A stretch of 64,000 nucleotides of DNA from Phaeoceros laevis (GCA_049999765.1 JBNGIQ010009265.1:1-64000), one strand, 5' to 3'. Positions 24,388-36,158 are shown, counted from the stretch's first letter. Made by a program: numbers and translations. Notes: generated by a model from the sequence alone, not told the origin.

Positions 24388-27300
24388 ATGAAGGCCGATA
24401 CTCCTCTGGACTACGCGGTCTTTCAGCTCACACCTACTAGGACAAGGTGACTGCCGAGCTGAAGTACCTGTCTGGTGTCGTTGCACGGTTGATGCATTGG
24501 CAGATCTAGGGAGTGCTGAGATATGTGTAGCCAGAACTCAGGTTTCATTTTCCCGGCAGGTTTCAGGTCCTGGCACTGTTTGATATTGTGTTTGCTTGGA
24601 GCATTATATTTTTAACTTGGGCTCTGAAAGTTTGATCAGATGGGTCCTTCCAAAGCTCATCTTACATCTCCTCCCTCCTGCTAGCAGGTATTTGATTAGT
24701 TGTTTGCGTGGTACTTCTGTAGGTGTGAGCTGTTGGTTTCAGCTGGTGGTGTGACAGAGAAGCTGGCATCTGGATTGCTGAAACCATTCTTAGCGCATCT
24801 GCGAGCTGCAGAAGAGCAGATCGCCCAAGGTGGATACTCCATCAGATTGGATCCCAAGGCAGCAGGAGTTTCAAATGGAGCCGCTCCTTGGTTTTCGAAG
24901 GGAACGATGGAAAGGTTGCAATTTCAAGTTTAGGTTCTTCGATGCAAATATTTGTACTTTCTTTTCGTATGTGTATTGAAGCGAATGGACGTTTTCAACA
25001 GGTTTGTCCGATTTGTAAGCACCCCAGAGGTGCTGGAGCGAGTGAGCACAGTGGAAGCTGAACTTATGCAGCTCGAAGAGGCAATCAACATGCAGTCCAT
25101 GGAATCTGCACGCGTAAGACATTTGGATGTTTGCTGCCGCTATTTTGGAGGCTGTGTCAATTTTGAGAGGATAATTGAGCAGGTTGCCTGTTCTCCAGGG
25201 TGACGATGGCTCAAGAAATGCTCCTGCAACGCCTCCACCAGGTAGAATGGTTAAGGAGTCTGTGTATGTCATCCGGTCCTGTCATGCAAGTCCTCATGTA
25301 TCGATCAGTTAAGTGAGTCTTGATCTTGGAACTACGTTTCTTGCAGCTGCCAAGCAATTGTATGGCCTGAGCATGGACAAGAGTGTGGGACCTCTCAAGG
25401 TGGAGCCCAAGCTTACAGTAAACATCTGGTTTTGGATATGGCAGAGCTTTCAGTAACCTAGAGCCATTGTGATATGGCAATTTGGGGATTCTTATTCTCC
25501 AAATTGACCCTGCTCTGATAATTGTGTTTTGTTAACGGCCATGCAGCCATCGAGGAGAGAATCTGTTGATGGGTCCGATCTTGTTGGTGAAAGCTCAAAG
25601 TAAGTTACATATCAGCTGTTTCTGCCAATTGTCCTCTGTTGTGGCCTCAAGTCAGCCTTTGTCCCTTGGCAATGAGTGAGTGTGAACTCTAGATGACTGA
25701 TTTCTGTCTTCCAGGAGACGATTGCTCAGGGCCATGGATGCACGCCGGCTCATGTTGCAGAAGGAACAAGGGATGGCTTTCGCCCGTGCTGCAGCTGCTG
25801 GATTCGACATGGATCATATGAACGATTTAATGATCTTTGCAGAATGCTTTGGAGCAGCCCGGTTGCGGTAAGAGCTCTCTTCTTGAAGCATCAGTAGAGC
25901 CGAGTTTGTTGTGCTGCAAGGGTTCCGTGATTTGTTGGACTGTAGTTTCGCATTTATGAGATAAGGTGGGTTAGTGCCATTCAGTCAGGTAGCATTTCCA
26001 GCTATGTTTTTCAAGGTTGAGTAATTGGAGAAATGTTTATGTGCTCCAGGGATGCGTGTCTGAAGTTCATGGCTCTATGCAAGAAGAGACAAGAAGCTGG
26101 GCTTTGGATTGAGGAGCTTGATTTAACAGCAGCAGAGGCTGGGTTCATGCGATCCGACGGATTGACTGGGCCTGACAAACACGATACTTGGTCAGATGTT
26201 CACAGTGAATCTGGCGATACCAAAATGGAAGAAGTGTATGATGATGGCACTGGGCGGTCTCAAACCAGTTACTACGGGGAGGGAAGAGGGTACTTCGTAG
26301 AGGAGTCAACACAAACTGATGGAAACCGACGAAAAGGACCTCAAAATGAACCTATGGATGTAAATGGGGAATCATCATCTAGCTATAGGCCCCGAGGCAA
26401 GCCTCAGTACGGCAGCGTCCAGCAGCAACATGCAGATGAAAGCACAGGTGCAGGTTATGTCCAGGAAGGTTCTGGAAGGTATCATACAGATGATGGATTG
26501 ATGGGTCCCCGTCCATCACTTTGGCAACAGCAAGCAGCCCCACCACCTCTGAAGCCACCTTCTCTTGGGAAATTTGCAGGTGCCAGGTTGCCAAATGAGT
26601 CTGGGTATCCAGAACATGCAGTTCCTGGGGATTTTAGGGATGCGGAAACTGGTCGCTTGATAAGGCCAAGAGGCACTTGGTCCGTCCAAACTCCTAGATC
26701 CATGCCCAACTATGCCCACATGGGTGACGGTGATGCCTATGATACACGGTCTCAATACGAAGCAGGTTATAGTTCAAGTAGCCGTGGCAATCGGAGTCTG
26801 GCACCGAGCAACTTCCATGGCAATCAAACTGGAATGCAAGACGGCTATTCTCAGCAAGACCACATGAATGAGCAGCACCTGCCTCCAGCTTGGCAGCAAC
26901 CAACTCATCACAGTTGGCAACAAGGTCAAAGATACCCGGAGGGTCCTGGGTATGATCCAAGAGCTCCTCCACAGGGTTATGCTGATACACAGTTCAGCAC
27001 CGAGGGTGACTACTCTGGAGGCGCTCCTGCAGCTTCTAGTGATTGGCAGGGCGCTACACCTACTAAAGGACAGCCTCTCTCCAAGAATGATGGTCACAAT
27101 CTGGGACCCCCTTCATATGACAGTTTGTCCAAGGATATTCAATCCCCCACTGAACTGAGTAATAACAGGCGTCCTACCCGTAGGTCATCTTCTCCCAAGC
27201 GGAGGTCTCCTTCTCCCATGAAGAGAGTACAAATTGGACGCAATGGGCAAAGGCGTTCAGGTATGGTGGTGATAAGAAACATTAATTACATTACTTCCAG

Positions 27301-30300
27301 CTCACAGGACCGTTCTGCAGAGAAGGATAGAAGCAACCCCAAGGGATCGGATGATGATGAGAATGGGGAAAGTGACCTGGAGACCGATTCTGAGGAAGAA
27401 TCTTTGCCTCGCAAGGCCCAGAGCGTTCGCATGAGTGTCCAAGATGCCATAAGCCTATTTGAGGGGAAAAAACGAGAAGGGGCCAAGAAGAAAGCTGGAA
27501 AAAAGGAGAGTCGCAGAGGATCAGTTGAAAGTGGAGGCTCTTTGGGATCTCAAAGAAGTTCGTTCAAGAGGTGGAGTGGAGCCAGTGAAGCAAGCAGTGA
27601 CTCCAATTTGCAGGCTCACCAGGAGAACGACGTGCAAGACACAAGTTCTGGAGAGGTGCAATCACGGTTGGATCAACAGAAGCAATTTTCTGGGGAAGAT
27701 GTGGCCTTTATGAATGCCAGGACAGGCTTACATGCACATCCAGCAGAAACCAAGCAAGCTAGTTCTTCCGGTATGTGGCCCGTAGACCAATTTGAGGAAG
27801 AGGTGACGTCGAACAATGTGGTCCCACTAAAGCCAGTTCCGGAGGAGTTCTCCATGCACCCCATCAGGGATGGTCGCGTCAACAGGTCTACGGAGCCATC
27901 GCACTACTATACGGAGGAGCTACAGGCTAAGAATAAGGCTTTTCAGTCAGAGGATGCCAGCATCGTTCTGCCTGTCCGGGAAGGCTTGGATTTCTCGAAG
28001 AATTGGCATGAGTCAGATGATATTGGTGAGCATCAGGGACTTCGTTCCCAGAGGCGGCCAGTTGCAGATGACTCGTTCATACTCGGTGATCGTGCAGAGC
28101 CCACCATGCCTGGCCATGTTCCAAATTCTCGAACACTGAACCCAGCTGAACTCAATTCCACACTGAGGGATGAGTCCAAGAACGGCTCTAAGCACACTGC
28201 AGTTGACGACTCTTTCATGGTTTTGGCCCGTCCTCATCATCAAGATCAGAGCCGCAGGATGGCTCTCAATATGGAGTCCGAGCTTCCAACAGACCAGCAC
28301 GGTTCTGTGGAGGCAGCAGCTGATGATGGCAGTAGATCATATGAGCCAGAGGACGTGTTTATGATGCCAGAACGTAATGTGAACAGGGACTCGATCGGGA
28401 GGGCGTGGAATGACTATGACCTTGAATTCGAGGGTGAAGGGCATCGGCAAGAAGATGAAACAGATGGCAGCGTAGCTGGTGAAGGTGGATCGCCAAAGTC
28501 AGAGAAGGGGAGGTTTTATGATAAGTATAGGGAGAGAAGGGACGCCAAACTTCGCGAGGAGTCAGGTCCCAAAAGGGCTGAACGAGATGCAAAGCTGAAA
28601 GCAATGCAGGAGGTACTGGAGAGAAGGAAGGCAGAGATGACAGCCAGGGTAGGGCGAACTACAGAGAGGAGCAATCCCCTTGCTGAGGCCCAAGCTCGTG
28701 CAGATAAACTGCGGGCCTACAAGGCAGGTTTGGTAAGGAGCAAGAAGGAGAAGGTACTAACCAAATCCCTTTTAATCTTACCCAAGTTAAAGTAACGTGA
28801 ATTTTATTATTCCACTCCTTCACCTTGAAGTCCTCTGAGTCCTCTGAGCATTCAATTTCTGTTGCTCTTAAGTTTCTGTGGATTCTTGGCTGTTCTTCCA
28901 GGAGGAGGAAGAAAAAAAGCGACTGGAAGATCTCAGAGTGCAACGTCGGGAAAGGATAGCCGCAAGAAGCAGCCCGACTTCAGTGGGAACGCAGTCTGCA
29001 GCTTCAACACCACGGGCATCTGCTAGGCAACCTCAGACAACTACGCCCAAGCCTAACATAGTGAGGAAGCTATCCCCAACACCTCAGAAGGCTGCGGCAT
29101 CCGTAACTACAACTACACCAAGAAGTTCTGCCAGGAGTGTGGCTTCATCTTCCCCAAGGCCCCTGCCGAAAAGTTCTCCAAACCCCAGAAGGTCCCAGGC
29201 AGGTTCAAGCTACCCAGGTGATAACCCGCTGAGTCGCTCTGTGCCTTCTCTAGCTGAGCTGAGAAAAGAGAATACAAAACCTTCTGGGCGGATTGGTACA
29301 AACACAGGCCAAGACCCGAAGTCTGTGTCAGTTTCAAAAAGTGCTGCGCACACTAGCCGGCAAAAACCATCAGCCGAGGCTGCACTGCTGGAAGCAAATG
29401 GAGGTGTTCCTACCTCTCGAACGTCTAGGGTCAGCGCAGATGAAAAGAAGCGAGTTGGGACGAGGAAAAGCCTGTCTGGAATACCAGAACCAAGAGGTTC
29501 GACCTACCCTGCTCTGGAGAAAACAGTTTTGGGACCTCTTAAGGTTTCGAGGGATTTGCTACCGGAGCCACCCAGTGTGGCCAGCAAATTTGGCAGGAGA
29601 TCCCTACCCTCAGCTCAAGACGCAAAACCCTTCTTGAGGAAGGGTACTGGTATAGGCCCTGGAGCTGGCCCAGGAGTCCGCAAGTTGAAAGACTCTCTTG
29701 CTGAAGCACAAAAGCTTTTGGAGGATGAGACTGCTTCAAACGCGGACACAGCTTCTGTTGCGGATGCTTGTGCAACACCTACTCTGGAAGCCCAGGATAT
29801 TGATGTTACAGGCTTGATTTTGGAGCCGAGTTCAGTCCTGGCAGAGAAGGCTGATATTGAAGACGCCGAGAATGATGTGGAAAGAGCTGGTGTAGGCCCT
29901 GGCTTGACTGTTATTCGGGCACCTGCTTCAACATCTGCTGTATCAACTGGAGCAGAAGCCCCTCTTAAGTTGCAAGCACCAGCAGATGCAGGAGATGTTC
30001 CTACAGCTTCTGCGGATGCCTTTGAGGACAGGGAACCTGTGGAGCCACTTCGGGGCTCTGGTGAAGATTATGCTGCCCCTGTTGCTGTAGTGTCCAGCTC
30101 TCCTCCCCCTTCCCCTCCTGCTGTAGCCGAGACCTATTCTCAAAGTTCTGCAAACCCGTCCTCTTCGTACAGGCCAACTTTGCAGTTGACTAGTGATGCA
30201 TACGACGCTCCATATGCTGCAGTGACTAGATCTCCCAAAACTCATTCTCCGTCAGTTCATTCTCCATCAGTTCAATCTCCGTCAGTTCACAATCAGGGGT

Positions 30301-31411
30301 TTCCCCTCCCCGTGCCTCCTTTTTCACCTGGTGGTCCTGTTCCACCTTCAGCCCCCTCTGCCCCTTCGACTCCGATACCAGTGAAGAAAACATTGCTGGA
30401 GGCGCTGTCCTCTTCGGATGTATATGTTGCACCCTTGGCTCCCGCTTCTACATCTCCAGCTAGAGGTGAGGTGTATGCACGTGCATCTGATGCAGGTGAG
30501 TATGATGGCTCACTGGCAGGTGCATCGGCTTCCCCTTCTCATGTCCGTTCCCCTCTCTATTTGGCCTCTTTAGAGCAGTATAGTGCTCCCATTGCCCTAG
30601 CTTCTGCATCTCCAGCTGCAAGCCCTGCTTCCCATACTTTGCCCCAACTGCGTCATACTGTATCCCCAAACTTAGAGGCAGTGAAATCTGCCGTGCCTGC
30701 TTCTAAGAAATGGGTAGGGTCGCACAAGCCAGCCCCTAGCACACAGCAGCCACCCAAGGAAGCCGCAAAATCTGGTGGTTTGAAGAGACTTTTGAAGTTC
30801 GGGAGAAAGAGCACGGGTAGTACCAGTGNNNNNNNNNNNNNNNNNNNNNNNNNNNNNNNNNNNNNNNNNNNNNNNNNNNNNNNNNNNNNNNNNNNNNNNN
30901 NNNNNNNNNNNNNNNNNNNNNNNNNNNNAGCAGTAAGTGCTATTGCATTCACCATAGCATTGTGGCTTGTTTGACCTGAATTCCATGGGTTTATTTGGAT
31001 CTTTGTGGCAAACTGGCATCTTCTAGGTGGAAACACTGTCAAGAACTAGATACTGCGTGCACTTGCTTTGTACAACCTGAACCTGGGTTAATCTGTTTCT
31101 CTGGTGCAGCGTCGTCCGTGAGGAGCTCCATCCCAGCACCTCCAGCAAACTTCAAGCTGCGTGAAGATCACCTTTCTGGCGGAACCAATTTAAAAGGTAT
31201 CTCCTGGTGTTTCCCAGGTTTGCTGTTTTAAATGAATTGTCTAGTTTTTGCTGTGTAGTGGTCCAGAAGAACTAGTAAGACCCGAGGTGGTTAGGTGTGG
31301 AGCCCTGCAGATCTCCTGACTATGCTAACATTGCATTTTGCAGCCCCACGGTCATTTTTCTCGCTTTCATCATTCCGGAGCAAAGGTAGTGAAGGAAAGT
31401 ACCGGGCGTAG
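24388..31411 (+). CDS. CIP7: COP1-interacting protein 7 (CIP7)-like protein
   Basis: Eleven exons with consistent phases: 24388-24446, 24723-24914, 25002-25113, 25199-25241, 25347-25417, 25547-25599, 25715-25867, 26050-28753, 28912-30932 (containing a 100-N gap), 31110-31196 and 31344-31411. The conserved N-terminus reads [45 protein letters not shown], then [39 protein letters not shown] and GLWIEELDL. The end is [19 protein letters not shown] plus [16 protein letters not shown], as in plant CIP7 proteins. In Arabidopsis CIP7 interacts with COP1 and promotes light-regulated gene expression in the nucleus. Exon 8 is disordered, with a basic SPKRRSPSP patch and a charged coiled-coil end. Exon 9 is Pro/Ser/Ala-rich with [14 protein letters not shown] repeats. 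At over 1,800 residues it is much longer than the Arabidopsis protein, owing to these disordered exons. Confidence 0.92.
30829..30928. other. 100-N gap inside CIP7-like exon 9
   Basis: The gap follows [13 protein letters not shown]. The flanking phases show that coding sequence, possibly with more introns, is missing here. Right of the gap, agca/gtaagtgc supplies the donor. Confidence 0.95.
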
Positions 31412-32130
31412 GTGAGCGAGCACGCGAAGCCACGTAATAATTAATTGGCATGGTGGTCGGAGCACCTATTTTTTTCGGCATTGAATGGAAGCAAGTTCAT
31501 GAAGACCTGCATAGCGAATTGCATTATGTGCATAGTCCTGGGTAGTCTTTGGCAGTCATATTTATGAATTTTCTTGTTGAACCTGATGTTCCTTGCACCG
31601 TTTGGTTATATTGTTTCCCTTGTGGGTAAATGGAGGCATCTCCCTCCATGAGCGATATTATTCTGAACACTTTTCGAGTACTTCGGAGACTTCGGAGTGA
31701 CCCACAAAATCGCATGCGCATTGAAGCAAGTCAAAGCTAAGCGCCCAACAAGGCGTTCCTCTTCAAATTCAATGTGCTGCATAGATACCGTGTCGCAAAT
31801 GATATTTAAAGTGCCTCGGACGTATCGACGTTTCAAACGTCGAGACGTTTCCCTCTGAGTCTTGCGCTAATTAATTTATATTTAAAATTTTTTTCTGATG
31901 ATGCACAAATCTCACTTTTGACGTTGCACAAGCCTCATGCACCCATAAACACGTAGTAAAGTTGTCCTCCTCCTATTGCTTGCATGAATTTTGCAGCATC
32001 CTGATCCAGACATGGTCATGGCAACAGAGGCATTTGTGGAGCTGGCAGCACCAGACTGCATCATCCCGGAAAACTGAGGCTTGCGGCAGGGGGCTCGCTT
32101 GTCAACCTCTCTGCATCGGAACGACCACTT
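31412..32130. other. CIP7-like 3' flank, no gene recognised
   Basis: Presumed 3' untranslated and intergenic sequence. Minus-strand ORFs at 31524-31836 have no known motif. Confidence 0.45.
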
Positions 32131-32510
32131 GCAGCAAGGAGGTTTGAGTGCTGAGTTCTGTGGCCGCGGATCCACCAGGCTCGTCTCGAAGTTCCACCAT
32201 GGCCGGCAGAAGCTATTTCTGGGAAAGCATTCCACCGAGGCACAGGCAGCTCTGCAGGACGTTTTAGTCTGCCCTCCTCGTCTGGCATGCTTAACTGGTG
32301 GTGCCCCAAGCTTGTGGGGCTAGAGGATTTTTCTTACATGTTACGGGATTTAGGCAACAGAGGGGGGTGGGAGAAGGTGCTGAAAGCATTTGATTGGATG
32401 ATACTGCAGCAGGGCATTGAGAGTGAGTGGAGCAAGTTGGCCAGCATCATGATCTCCATTCTAGGTAGGCTCGGCCATGTGGTGACGTTCTCAGAATTTC
32501 TGAGCGCGTG
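32131..32510 (+). pseudogene. GUN1-like P-class PPR N-terminal fragment
   Basis: In frame 2, STRLVSKFHHGRQK and KHSTEAQAALQDVL (about 32170-32265) resemble the segment just before the PPR tract of GUN1. In frame 1, WWCPKLVGLEDFSYMLRDLG and WSKLASIMISILGRLGHV (about 32293-32480) resemble the start of the GUN1 PPR region, where GKLASAMISTLGRYGKV is typical. The two parts are shifted by one base near 32270, and the rest of the roughly 900-residue family protein is absent, since the match stops before any full PPR array. It lies about 130 bp upstream of the intact PPR-DYW gene. It is best read as a decayed 5' fragment. Alternatives are a short intron at the frame change or a sequencing error. Confidence 0.6.
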
Positions 32511-32639
32511 CAGAATTAACCCCGGTCGACCAGTGCAGTGGAGTGGTACTGGTGTTTACTATCGTGCACTGGACTTTTGCTGCTGCTACTGCTGAAAGTC
32601 CTGCAATTCCTCCACATAGAATTGCGCACTACCAACGGG

Positions 32640-35525
32640 ATGCAACATCAGCGGTTTGGGACGCCAACAGCTGGGAGGCAGGCCCACACCCTGCAGCTGG
32701 AGGGGAGTTTGAATGTGCCTCTGAGGCAATGGATTTACACAAGCCGCACATGCGTGCCGTGCAGTTGCTTACTAGCCAAGCTAGGCATACCGGACAATAG
32801 CCGTGCAGGAGAGCGGCAAGAGTTGTTGTGGAGGCAGTATTTCTTGGACCCCACATTGTGGTGGGACTGCAGGACGAACAAGAAGAGCGCCCGCTCTCCC
32901 GACTTCAGGCACAACGAGTGCAAGGAACCCCTATGGCTGCACAACTTGTACAAGCCTGACTCGGTGAAGGCGCAGCTGGCTGTCTTGGACAAGCGGGTTG
33001 GACGGTCTGCTCAGCCTACATTCAAGCCCTTGTTTCATCGTAATGCTGCGGCTCTGACGGTGCCAGAATGCGAAGGGTACGGAACGGCTCAGGCTGTAAT
33101 CGAACAGCTTTGTGAGAATGGGCAGCTAAGTCGAGCAGTTGACGCTTTGACCGTCTTGGCGGAGACAAAATCTCGTGTATCCTCCTCTCTGCTATACAGA
33201 GTCATTCGGAGATGCGGGGCTGAAAAAAATCTGGTGTTGGGGCGTCGACTTGATGATTTAACTGTTACACTTGGGTACGAATCGGACGCATTTTTGGGCA
33301 ATCATCTCTTGCGCATGTATGCATGTCAAGGCCGGTTACAGGAAGCAATGCAGGTGTTCACAAGGGTGGCCACACCATCAGTCCACATGTGGTCTTCCAT
33401 CATCTCTGCTCAGACTGCACACGGGAAACCTAATGAGGCCATTCGGCTGTACCGTAGGGTGCGTAGATCAAGTTTGGAGCCCGATGGTTATATTTTTGTT
33501 GCTGCCCTGCAAGCTTGTGCAAGAGCGGAAGATGTGGAATCTGGCAGGCAGGTGCACGCTGATGTGTTGGAGAGTGGCACGCAGCACGGCTCTTTTATTT
33601 GCACCTGCCTGGTGGACATGTATGCAAAATGTGGGGAATTGGAAGATGCACGCAGGGTTTTTGACAGTATGGCCACAAGGAATGCAGTGACATGGAATGC
33701 CATGATAAATGGGTACGCTGAACACGGGCTCGGTTCCCAGGCCCTTACATTGTATGCAAGTATGCAGCAGGAGGGCCTGATTGTAGCAGACGGTGTTACA
33801 TATGCTTGCCTCCTGAAAGCTTGTGCAAGTGCTGGTGCTCTACAACAGGGCAGGCAGCTCCATTCGAGGATTGTGGAAAGAGAACTGCTTGAAGGTGACA
33901 CAGTCCTAGGCAATTGCCTCGTAAATATGTATGCAAAATGTGGCCAGCTGGAAGATGCACGCAAAGTGTTTGACAGTCTGTCCACAAGGAATGCGGTAAC
34001 ATGGAATGCCATGATAAATGGGTATGCTGAGCATGGGCTCGGTCCTGAGGCCCTCACATTGTATGCAAAAATGGAGCAGGAAGGCCTGATTTTAGCAGAC
34101 CGTGTTACATATGTTTGCCTCCTGAAAGCTTGTGCAAGTCCTGGTGCTCTACAGCAGGGCAGGCAACTGCACTCAGGGATCATAAGAAGACAAATGCTTG
34201 AAGGTGATCTAGTACTGGGCACTTGTCTCGTAAATATGTATGCAAAATGTGGCCAGTTGGAAGATGCACGCAAAGTGTTTGACAGTCTGTCCACAAGGGA
34301 TGCGGTAACGTGGAATGCTATGATAAATGAGTATGCTGAGCATGGGCTCAGTCCCCAGGCGTTCGCATTGTATGCACGGATGGAGCAGGAAGGCCTGACT
34401 TTAGCAGACAGTGCTACGTTTGCTTGCCTCCTGAAGGCTTGTACAAGTGCTGGTGCTCTACAACAGGGCAGGCAGCTGCATTCAGAGATTCTAGAAAGAG
34501 GACTACTTGAAGGTGACACAGTACTGGGCAACTGTCTTGTAAATATGTATGCAAAATGTGGCCAGTTGGAAGACGCAAGCGAAGTGTTTGACAATCTGTC
34601 CGCAAAGGATGTGGTAACATGGAATGCCATGATAAATGGGTACGGTAGAAACAATGAAGGACAGAAGGCTACATCCTGTTTCGAAGAGATGATTCTGGCT
34701 GGTATTCAGCCAAATGACACCATTTTTACTTGCCTTCTAGTAGCATGCAGTCAGGAGGGGCTGGTCAGTAAGGGTCGAGAGTATTTTGATGCCATGGTGA
34801 AACAGCATAGCCTCAACCCGACAGCTGAGCATTATAATTGCATGGTTGACCTTCTTGGGCGGGCAGGCCATCTAGATGAGGCAGAAAAGATGCTGAAATC
34901 AGCTGGGTGCGGAAACAATGCTGTGGGGTTGATGTCGTTGCTGAGTGCCTGCAAGAGTCATGGGGATATAGAGCGGGGAACACGGTGTTTTGAAAATCTT
35001 GTTGAGCTGGATCCTCAGAGTGCTGCTGCATACGTGCTCATGGCCAATATGTACGCAGATGCAGGAAGGTGGGCGGATGTAGAAAGAGTTGAAAGGTTGA
35101 GAAAGCTGGCAGGAGCTAGCAAGAAACCTGCAGTGGCAGGCATTGAGGTGAACAAGCAGGTGCATACATTTGTTGTGGGGGATGAAAGGAATGACATCTC
35201 CTGCAAAGTTCGGAGCACAAGTGACCGTTTGAAGGAGGAAGGGAACCACGTGCCACACACCAAGCTTGTGTTGAAGCCAGTGTCTGAAAAGGAGAAGGAA
35301 GACCAACTTTGTGGGCATGCTGAGAAGCTGGCTTTGGCGTTTGGTCTTTTGAACACTCCCAATGGCACACCTCTGCTGGTAACCAAAAACCTGCGGATGT
35401 GCAGGGACTGCCACTCTTCCACCGAGATTATGTCAAGGGTTGAAAAGAGGGACATCGTTGTAAGGGACGCATACCGTGTGCATCGATTCGAGGCAGGGTC
35501 CTGTAGCTGTAGGGGACGACATTGA
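32640..35525 (+). CDS. PPR-DYW organellar RNA-editing factor with variant C-terminus
   Basis: A single exon of 961 residues from the first ATG (32640); the open frame upstream starts only with GTG. About residues 140-800 are PLS-type PPR motifs (WNAMINGYAEHGLG, LLKACASAGALQQGRQLHS, LVNMYAKCGQLEDARKVFD). The E-type region follows (VGLMSLLSACKSHGDIERG, YVLMANMYADAGRWADVERV). The DYW deaminase region has the HxE motif in CGHAEKLALAFGLL, the CxxC pair in KNLRMCRDCHS and the second zinc segment HRFEAGSCSC. Such proteins bind a specific transcript site through the PPRs and deaminate one base in plastid or mitochondrial RNA. Oddities: the chain ends in GRH instead of DYW; the PG box reads AVAGIEV rather than PGxSWIE; and three tandem 309-bp units are nearly identical. 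No targeting peptide is obvious before the repeats, so an upstream exon is possible. Confidence 0.92.
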   Translation: MQHQRFGTPTAGRQAHTLQLEGSLNVPLRQWIYTSRTCVPCSCLLAKLGIPDNSRAGERQELLWRQYFLDPTLWWDCRTNKKSARSPDFRHNECKEPLWLHNLYKPDSVKAQLAVLDKRVGRSAQPTFKPLFHRNAAALTVPECEGYGTAQAVIEQLCENGQLSRAVDALTVLAETKSRVSSSLLYRVIRRCGAEKNLVLGRRLDDLTVTLGYESDAFLGNHLLRMYACQGRLQEAMQVFTRVATPSVHMWSSIISAQTAHGKPNEAIRLYRRVRRSSLEPDGYIFVAALQACARAEDVESGRQVHADVLESGTQHGSFICTCLVDMYAKCGELEDARRVFDSMATRNAVTWNAMINGYAEHGLGSQALTLYASMQQEGLIVADGVTYACLLKACASAGALQQGRQLHSRIVERELLEGDTVLGNCLVNMYAKCGQLEDARKVFDSLSTRNAVTWNAMINGYAEHGLGPEALTLYAKMEQEGLILADRVTYVCLLKACASPGALQQGRQLHSGIIRRQMLEGDLVLGTCLVNMYAKCGQLEDARKVFDSLSTRDAVTWNAMINEYAEHGLSPQAFALYARMEQEGLTLADSATFACLLKACTSAGALQQGRQLHSEILERGLLEGDTVLGNCLVNMYAKCGQLEDASEVFDNLSAKDVVTWNAMINGYGRNNEGQKATSCFEEMILAGIQPNDTIFTCLLVACSQEGLVSKGREYFDAMVKQHSLNPTAEHYNCMVDLLGRAGHLDEAEKMLKSAGCGNNAVGLMSLLSACKSHGDIERGTRCFENLVELDPQSAAAYVLMANMYADAGRWADVERVERLRKLAGASKKPAVAGIEVNKQVHTFVVGDERNDISCKVRSTSDRLKEEGNHVPHTKLVLKPVSEKEKEDQLCGHAEKLALAFGLLNTPNGTPLLVTKNLRMCRDCHSSTEIMSRVEKRDIVVRDAYRVHRFEAGSCSCRGRH
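33687..34613 (+). repeat. Three in-frame 309-bp tandem repeats in the PPR-DYW gene
   Basis: Units start at 33687, 33996 and 34305, each exactly 309 bp or 103 residues, the size of one PLS triplet. Each begins VTWNAMIN and includes HGL, ADxxTxxCLLKAC, GALQQGRQLHS and NMYAKCGQLEDA. The next VTWNAMIN at 34614 opens a diverged unit. High identity indicates recent unequal exchange or conversion. Confidence 0.95.
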
Positions 35526-35917
35526 GCAAGAAGAAAAGTTTCTCTCCACGAGCGATAAGTTTTCCCAAGGAAGTCATACAATGCAAAAGCTGACTGTACG
35601 GGCCACACATATTGGCTGAAAATTGTAGACGGTTTCAGAGCTGCAAGCAGTCAAGAAGAACTTTATTACGTGTCAAACGACGTGGACAAGTGCGCAGTGT
35701 CAGGTTCCAGGGCACGAAAGCTCAGACTCAGATGGGCTAAATTACCCAGGGCTTCGAGTTACCCTGATAAAACTGATGCATTACAACGGAGTAATTGAAT
35801 TGCAGGCATTCAAAGTCACATAGTTCAACTTTTGCGTTACTGCCCCCCAGTTCACTACTGGATATGAGTTGGCAACATTGCTGCTTTCGAGTTGTCTAAA
35901 CTTACACTGTTTTACAC

Positions 35918-36011
35918 ATGCTACTTTAATGTGACCTCTCCCACATAGAGCCGGTGGTAGGGATATGCTACTTTAATGTGACCTCTCCCACATAGAGCCG
36001 GTGGTAGGGAT
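35918..36011 (+). repeat. 47-bp tandem duplication
   Basis: atgctactttaatgtgacct starts at 35918 and at 35965, and both copies run through ccggtggtagggat. They are essentially identical. Confidence 0.95.
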
Positions 36012-36038
36012 TGTGCAGTGGGACATGGTCACGGCATG

Positions 36039-36158
36039 CTTCGAAGTGGCTACGGCATGCTTCGAAGTGGCTAATCCTCCTTCGAAGTGGCNNNNNNNNN
36101 NAGTGGCTACGGCATGCTTCGAAGTGGCTAATCCTCCTTCGAAGTGGCTAATCCTCCT
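36039..36158 (+). repeat. Repeats of cttcgaagtggct around a 10-N join
   Basis: The 21-bp elements acggcatgcttcgaagtggct and aatcctccttcgaagtggc alternate. The about 46 bases left of the N run (36092-36101) reappear to its right, suggesting that overlapping contig ends were joined without collapsing the overlap. Confidence 0.85.

Noticed and set aside
33488-34654. 388-residue ORF antisense to the PPR-DYW repeats
   Set aside because: It mirrors the 309-bp sense repeats, has no independent motif, and the sense strand is clearly coding.
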